Assembly: GCA_963764195.1 (NCBI GenBank) | Contig: CAVXRG010000007.1 | Span: forward strand, 124,001-188,000 | Length of the DNA stretch: 64,000 bases | Source of the DNA: JBDSSS01 sp963764195 | GTDB taxonomy: Bacteria; Actinomycetota; Actinomycetes; Actinomycetales; Dermatophilaceae | Direction of reading: 5' to 3' | In this document: one piece after another, positions 59,949 through 64,000 of the stretch | How positions within the stretch are numbered: the stretch's first letter is position 1 | Layout of the letters: every line of letters starts with the position of its first letter | Notes under the pieces: model-generated | What the model saw: the letters and a program-made list of their open reading frames with translations, nothing else | Database searches by the model: none | What the model was told of the DNA's origin: nothing | Position numbers and translations under genes: made by a program

Positions 59949-60980
59949 GTGGATCCCGTTCCCTGGCGCGAGGCGTGGCACGCGGCGCTCTATGCCGCTG
60001 ACCGCGGGTTCTACGTCGCCGGCGACGGACCCGCGGCGCACTTCACGACGGCCACGCACGGCCCGTCGGGGGCGGTCCTGGCCGCGGCCCTGCTCCGGCT
60101 CCACGTCCGGCAGCACGGCGCCCTCCCGGCGGTCGTCGTCGACGTCGGGGCCGGCCGGGGCGAGCTCGTGACCCACCTGCTGACTGTCCTCGCCGACCCC
60201 GTCGAGTGGGCACTTTCCCCCGCCCCGGCGCGGGCGAAAGTGCCCACTCGAGTGGTGGGGGTCGACGTCGTCGACCGACCGGGCGGGCTCGACGAGCGGG
60301 TCCGGTGGGTCCGATCCCCCGGCGGGGCGGACCTGCCCGCCCACCTCGGTGAGGACGGCGACCCGCTCGACGACGCGCTCGTCATCGCCCACGAGTGGCT
60401 CGACGTCGTGCCCTGCACCGTGGCCGAGGTGGACGGGTCTGGCAGGCTCCGCGAGGTGCTCGTCGACCCCGCGACCGGCGAGGAGACCGCGGGTCCTCCC
60501 CTCACGGGAGCCGAGCTGGGCTGGGTGCAGCGGCACTGGCGCGACGGGCTCCCCGGCTCGCGCGTCGAGGTCGGGCGCGCCCGAGACGACGCCTGGGCCG
60601 CCCTCGTGCGGCGGGTCCGGTCGGGCACCCTCGTCGCCGTCGACTACGGCCACCTCGCGACGGGCCGGCCCGACGGCGGGACGCTCACGGCATACGTCTC
60701 GGGGCGACAGGTCCACCCCGTGCCCGACGGTTCGTGTGACATCACCGCGCATGTCGCCATGGACAGCCTCGGGGCCGACGACGTGAGCACCCAGCGGGAG
60801 GCGCTGCTGGCTCTCGGCGTGCGGGGCCGCTCCCCCGACCACGCCCTCGCCCGCACCGACCCCCAGCGCTACCTTGCCCTGCTCGCCCGGGCGGGCGCCG
60901 AGGCGCAGCTGCTCCACCCCGACGGTTTCGGAGCCTTCCGGTGGGCGGTGAAGCGCGTCGGTCCCGGCGACCTAACCTAG
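59949..60980 (+). CDS. MidA-like SAM-dependent methyltransferase
   Basis: A 343-residue protein of the MidA/DUF185 family, whose relatives methylate an arginine of the complex I NDUFS2/NuoD subunit. ADRGFYVAGDGPAAHFTTAT precedes motif I, VVVDVGAGRGEL (61-73). VALDVV-type strand 2 follows as VVGVDVV. Residues 85-102 are coded by an inverted-repeat element inserted in frame. ALVIAHEWLDVVPC and LVAVDYGHLATGRP are the later family motifs. The pairing with an orphan NuoD-like gene 2 kb away is suggestive. Confidence 0.85.
   Translation: MDPVPWREAWHAALYAADRGFYVAGDGPAAHFTTATHGPSGAVLAAALLRLHVRQHGALPAVVVDVGAGRGELVTHLLTVLADPVEWALSPAPARAKVPTRVVGVDVVDRPGGLDERVRWVRSPGGADLPAHLGEDGDPLDDALVIAHEWLDVVPCTVAEVDGSGRLREVLVDPATGEETAGPPLTGAELGWVQRHWRDGLPGSRVEVGRARDDAWAALVRRVRSGTLVAVDYGHLATGRPDGGTLTAYVSGRQVHPVPDGSCDITAHVAMDSLGADDVSTQREALLALGVRGRSPDHALARTDPQRYLALLARAGAEAQLLHPDGFGAFRWAVKRVGPGDLT
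60201..60252. repeat. GTCGAGTGGGCACTTT inverted repeat, element 5, inside a gene
   Basis: Left arm GTCGAGTGGGCACTTTC, right arm GAAAGTGCCCACTCGAGT around a GC-rich loop. It lies between SAM motif I and strand 2 of the MidA-like protein and keeps the frame. Confidence 0.85.
60973..60978 (+). promoter_or_regulatory. -10-like box before copC
   Basis: TAACCT ends 6 bases before the ATG at 60985. AGGAG also lies in the gap, so a leader cannot be excluded. Confidence 0.4.
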
Positions 60981-60984
60981 GAGC

Positions 60985-61560
60985 ATGCGTCGCGCCATCT
61001 CCCTCCTGCTCGGCCTCGCCTGCGCGCTCGGCCTCACCCTCCTACTTCCCGCCGCGGCGAGCGCCCACGACGTGCTCCAGGCGACCGACCCCGGTGACGG
61101 CGCGACGGTCGCGACGCTGCCGGGCACGGTGAGCCTCACCTTCTCCGAGCCGCCGCTCGCGATGGGCACGCAGGTCATCGTCACCGGCCCCTCCGGCGAC
61201 GTCTCCGAGGGCGCCACCTCGATCGACGGCGGCGTCGTCTCCCAAGCCCTGAGCCCCTCGGCCCCGGGTGGCAACTACACGGTGACCTACCGGGTGACGG
61301 CCGACGACGGCCACCCCGTGACCGGCCGCTTCACCTTCTACGCGTCGACGGGGCTCGACGGCGCCCCGGCGGCCAGTGCTCGCACGGAGCCGGCACCCGC
61401 CCCGGTGCTCGCGGACGAGGCGTCCACGTCGACGGCCGCCGACAGCGGAGGTCTCTTCGTGCCGATCATGCTGACGATCGTCGGCGCGACGGTGCTGCTC
61501 GCCATCACCGGCTTCATCGTCCTGCGGACCCGCACCGACGCCGAGGACGACGAGGGCTGA
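60985..61560 (+). CDS. CopC domain copper-resistance-like exported protein
   Basis: A 191-residue exported protein. A signal peptide ends ASAHDVL, so the first histidine (a usual Cu(II) ligand) becomes N-terminal after cleavage. The CopC barrel spans about 30-125: LTFSEPPLAMGTQVIV and RVTADDGHPVTGRFTF with the second histidine. A Ser/Thr/Ala linker and a C-terminal helix (VPIMLTIVGATVLLAITGFIVL) anchor it. No CopD partner is adjacent. Confidence 0.9.
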   Translation: MRRAISLLLGLACALGLTLLLPAAASAHDVLQATDPGDGATVATLPGTVSLTFSEPPLAMGTQVIVTGPSGDVSEGATSIDGGVVSQALSPSAPGGNYTVTYRVTADDGHPVTGRFTFYASTGLDGAPAASARTEPAPAPVLADEASTSTAADSGGLFVPIMLTIVGATVLLAITGFIVLRTRTDAEDDEG

Positions 61561-61728
61561 GACCCTCGGCGAGGAGTGAGCCCAGGGACTGCTCCGCCCG
61601 GGGCTGGTTGAACATCCAGCGGTGGCCGAAGGGGCCCGTCACGACGACGATCCGCCCGACCGGGCTCGTCCGCGTGGGGGTCTACCGGCTGCCGGTCCCC
61701 CCGGCATCCCGCGGCGGAGGTGCACGGT

Positions 61729-62955
61729 TCAGCGGCCGAGGACGAGCCGTTCGTAGCCGCGGAGCACGAAGGTGGGCCGGCGCGTCGACTCGACGACGGC
61801 GAGCCCGGCGAGGTCCCCGTGCGCGCCAAGGCCGCGCAGCAGCTCGCGCACCGAGATCTGCAGCTCCATCCGGGCGAGCGGCGCCCCGAGGCAGAAGTGC
61901 AGGCCAGCCCCGAAGGCGAGGTGCGGGTTGGGGTCGCGGGTCGCGTCGAAGCGGTCCGGCTCGGTGAAGACGGTCGGGTCGCGGTTGGCCGCCCCGAGCA
62001 GGGCCGCGACCTTCTGACCCTCCCGGACGGTCACGCCGTGCAGCTCCACGTCGGTCGTCGCGGTGCGCTCGAAGAGGTGGAGCGGCGAGTCGTGCCGGAG
62101 CATCTCCTCGACGAGCCGCTCGACGGCGGCCCCGTCGTCGCGGGCGGCGAGCAGGCCGGTCAGCTGGTCGGGGTCCGCGGACCGGGTGGCGAGCAGCGAC
62201 CCCAGCCCGTTGCCGAACGCGTTGACGCTCGCCTCGTGCCCGGCGTTGAGCAGCAGGACCACGGTCGCGACGAGCTCGCGGGGCGAGAGCCGGTCGCTGC
62301 CGTCACGGGCCTGCACGAGGGAGGTGAGCAGGTCCTCGCCGGGGTGGTCGGCCCGCTCGGCGGCCAGCGCCTCGACGTAGGCGGCGAACTCGGCGCAGGC
62401 CCGCTGCGCGGCCTCCTCGGCGGCGGCCCCCGGGGCGACCTCGTACATGGCGACGATCGCCTGGCTCCAGTCCCGCAGCTGCTTCCAGTCGGCGACCGGC
62501 GCGCCCAGCAGCTCGCAGATGACGAGGACGGGCAGCGGCTCGGCATACGTCCCGATGACGTCGACCCGGCCGTCGCCGTCGAGCCGGTCCACGACGTCGG
62601 CCACGAGACCCCGCGCGATCTCCTCGACACGAGGACGGAGCCGGGTGATGTGGCCGCGTGCGAAGGCTCCCGCCACGAGCCGCTTGAGGCGCGAGTGCTT
62701 GGGCGGCTCGGAGTCGAGGATCGAGTCGGCGTGCAGCCAGTCGAAGGTTGTCCACGGGTCGCCGTCGCCCGCGCCCGACCGCTCCCGGTAGATCCGGCCG
62801 AGCCGCCGGTCGCGCAGCACGTCGTTGGTCGCCGCGTGCGTCGTCGTGACCCAGAGGCCGAGCTCGGCGTGCCAGAGCACCGGTCCACGCTCGCGCGCGG
62901 CGGCCAGGCCCGGGTAGGGGTCGCTGACGAAGGTGGGGTCCGAGAGGGAGAACAC
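61729..62955 (-). CDS. Cytochrome P450
   Basis: A 408-residue soluble P450. The heme-binding loop is FGAGLHFCLGAPLARME with Cys355. The ExxR motif is in EEMLRHDSP, and the I-helix has NAGHEASVNAFG, in which the usual oxygen-activating threonine (AGxET) is alanine. Relatives include actinobacterial CYP105/107-type enzymes. Start GTG 62955 lies 6 bases past CATCCT and just before the FSLSDPTFVSDPYPGL pattern. The substrate is unknown. Confidence 0.92.
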   Translation of the reverse strand: MFSLSDPTFVSDPYPGLAAARERGPVLWHAELGLWVTTTHAATNDVLRDRRLGRIYRERSGAGDGDPWTTFDWLHADSILDSEPPKHSRLKRLVAGAFARGHITRLRPRVEEIARGLVADVVDRLDGDGRVDVIGTYAEPLPVLVICELLGAPVADWKQLRDWSQAIVAMYEVAPGAAAEEAAQRACAEFAAYVEALAAERADHPGEDLLTSLVQARDGSDRLSPRELVATVVLLLNAGHEASVNAFGNGLGSLLATRSADPDQLTGLLAARDDGAAVERLVEEMLRHDSPLHLFERTATTDVELHGVTVREGQKVAALLGAANRDPTVFTEPDRFDATRDPNPHLAFGAGLHFCLGAPLARMELQISVRELLRGLGAHGDLAGLAVVESTRRPTFVLRGYERLVLGR

Positions 62956-62961
62956 CCCCAG

Positions 62962-62967
62962 AGGATG
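62962..62967 (-). promoter_or_regulatory. -10-like box for leaderless P450 gene
   Basis: CATCCT on the minus strand ends 6 bases before the GTG at 62955. Confidence 0.4.
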
Positions 62968-62994
62968 CCATCCGCCGCGCGCCGGGGCACACGG

Positions 62995-63000
62995 CATACT
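62995..63000 (+). promoter_or_regulatory. -10-like box for leaderless NuoD-like gene
   Basis: CATACT ends 7 bases before the ATG at 63008. It overlaps a GGCATAC word. Confidence 0.4.
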
Positions 63001-63007
63001 CGGGGAC

Positions 63008-64000
63008 ATGGCCCACGCCCCCAGCCCGAGCAGCCCCGCCCCGCGCGCGCTGGGACGGGAGCTCACCGTCGGGGTCGGCGCCGGTGGTCTCGCGACCGCC
63101 GACATGGTGCTCAACATCGGCCCGCAGCACCCGGCCACGCACGGCGTCCTGCGTCTGCGGATCGTCGTCGACGGCGAGCGGATCATCAGCGCCGAGCCGA
63201 TCATCGGCTACATGCACCGCGGCGCCGAGAAGCTCTTCGAGGTGCGCGACTACCGGCAGATCATCGTGCTCGCCAACCGGCACGACTGGCTCTCGGCCTT
63301 CTCCAACGAGCTCGGCGTCGTGCTCGGCGTCGAGTCGATGCTGGGGATGGAGGTCCCCGAGCGGGCGGTCTGGGCCCGCACCGCCCTCGCCGAGCTCAAC
63401 CGGGTGCTCAACCACCTGATGTTCCTCGGCTCCTACCCGCTCGAGCTGGGGGCGATCACCCCGGTCTTCCACGCCTTCCGCGAGCGCGAGGAGCTCCAGT
63501 CCGTCATGGAGGAGGTCTCCGGCGGCCGGATGCACTACATGTTCAACCGCGTCGGCGGCCTCAAGGAGGACCTGCCGGCGGGCTGGCACGGGCGGGTCGC
63601 CAGGGCCATCGCCAACGTCCGGCGGCGTCTGCCCGACCTCGAGCGGCTCATCGTGGGCAACGAGATCCTCGAGGCCCGCACCCGCGGCGTCGGGGTGCTC
63701 CCGCTCGCCACGGTCAAGGCCCACGGCGTCTCCGGGCCGATCGCCCGCGCGAGCGGCCTCGACGTCGACCTGCGGCGCGACACCCCCTACCTCGGCTACG
63801 GCGAGCTCTTCGCGCCCGGCGGGCCGGGGCGGGTCGTGACCCGGACAGCCGGGGACTGCCTCTCCCGGCTCGAGGTGCTCCTCGGGCAGACCCACGTCAG
63901 CCTCGACCTCGCCGAGGCCGCACTCGATCGCCTGGCGGGGCTGCCGAGCGGGCCGATCAACGTCAAGCTGCCCAAGGTGCTCAAGGTCCCCGAGGGCGAA
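63008..64000 (+). CDS. Orphan NADH-quinone oxidoreductase subunit D-like protein (runs off right edge)
   Basis: 331 residues to the edge without a stop. The NuoD/49-kDa pattern is clear: MVLNIGPQHPATHGVLRLRI, GYMHRGAEKLFE, AITPVFHAFREREELQSVMEEVSGGRMHY and RVGGLKEDLP. No nuoC or other complex I gene precedes it; its left neighbour is a divergent P450, so this is a stand-alone copy. Where standard NuoD has TYxxRMDYL near the quinone site, this protein has VLANRHDWL. It may have a role other than quinone reduction. Confidence 0.88.
   Translation, partial: MAHAPSPSSPAPRALGRELTVGVGAGGLATADMVLNIGPQHPATHGVLRLRIVVDGERIISAEPIIGYMHRGAEKLFEVRDYRQIIVLANRHDWLSAFSNELGVVLGVESMLGMEVPERAVWARTALAELNRVLNHLMFLGSYPLELGAITPVFHAFREREELQSVMEEVSGGRMHYMFNRVGGLKEDLPAGWHGRVARAIANVRRRLPDLERLIVGNEILEARTRGVGVLPLATVKAHGVSGPIARASGLDVDLRRDTPYLGYGELFAPGGPGRVVTRTAGDCLSRLEVLLGQTHVSLDLAEAALDRLAGLPSGPINVKLPKVLKVPEGE

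Overview
The window is a very GC-rich, gene-dense chromosomal segment of an actinobacterium. Supporting signs are a 32-residue bS22-type ribosomal peptide, Lsr2, a redox-sensing Rex repressor heading a C5-pathway heme operon, a mycothiol-dependent isomerase-like protein, F420-type LLM and PPOX enzymes, split LigD modules with Ku, many GTG starts and many apparently leaderless genes. I infer a member of the Micrococcales (Intrasporangiaceae-like); that placement is from gene content, not a search. I see no prophage, insertion sequence, CRISPR array, rRNA or tRNA. Almost every base is accounted for by conserved housekeeping genes, and no gap between genes exceeds about 250 bases.

Layout. 0-2.2 kb: start of a cytochrome-c maturation operon (phosphatase, TlpA-like thioredoxin, CcdA) and a LysE/RhtB exporter. 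2.2-9.9 kb: heme synthesis, with hemL and a MarR regulator, then the overlapping operon rex-hemA-hemC-cobA/hemD-hemB read leftward from a Rex operator. 9.9-13.8 kb: glutaredoxin-like protein, acyltransferase, atypical SDR, bS22 and an excisionase-type HTH protein. 14-20 kb: archaeal-type AspRS with a structured leader, AcuC, TrkA, GNAT, proC and proline dehydrogenase. 20.1-25.3 kb: a tightly coupled rightward cluster (mycothiol-dependent isomerase-like, FMN alpha-hydroxyacid oxidase, TIGR04076-like, LLM flavoprotein, DUF885) of unknown pathway. 25.4-33 kb: a leftward peptide-type ABC importer operon ending in an amidohydrolase and an NTF2-like protein. 33-39.4 kb: methyltransferase, ClpC, an LCP-family protein, ArgA-type N-acetylglutamate synthase and a PPOX protein. 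39.6-46.8 kb: a genome-maintenance block (MutY, DisA, RadA, Lsr2, LigD-type polymerase, ATP-dependent ligase, Ku). 46.8-55.3 kb: CoA hydrolase/transferase, SDR, two DUF202 proteins, a TIM-barrel isomerase, Ppx/GppA, an ABC-2 exporter with TetR, a Cys-rich unknown and a methyltransferase. 55.4-64 kb: NAD and pantothenate synthesis (nadC, nadB, panC, a DUF2520 protein), a MidA-like protein, CopC, a cytochrome P450 and an orphan NuoD-like subunit that runs off the right edge.

Beyond the genes, three sequence-level patterns stand out. (1) A short word, GTATGCCGCT, occurs nine times and sits mostly between genes. (2) A family of about 52-93 bp inverted repeats built on GTCGAGTGGGCACTTT occurs at convergent gene ends, and one copy lies in frame inside a MidA-like gene. 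(3) A TANNNT-like box 6-8 bases before the start codon is present at most transcription-unit heads, including an 18-bp divergent gap between ku and the DNA ligase gene.
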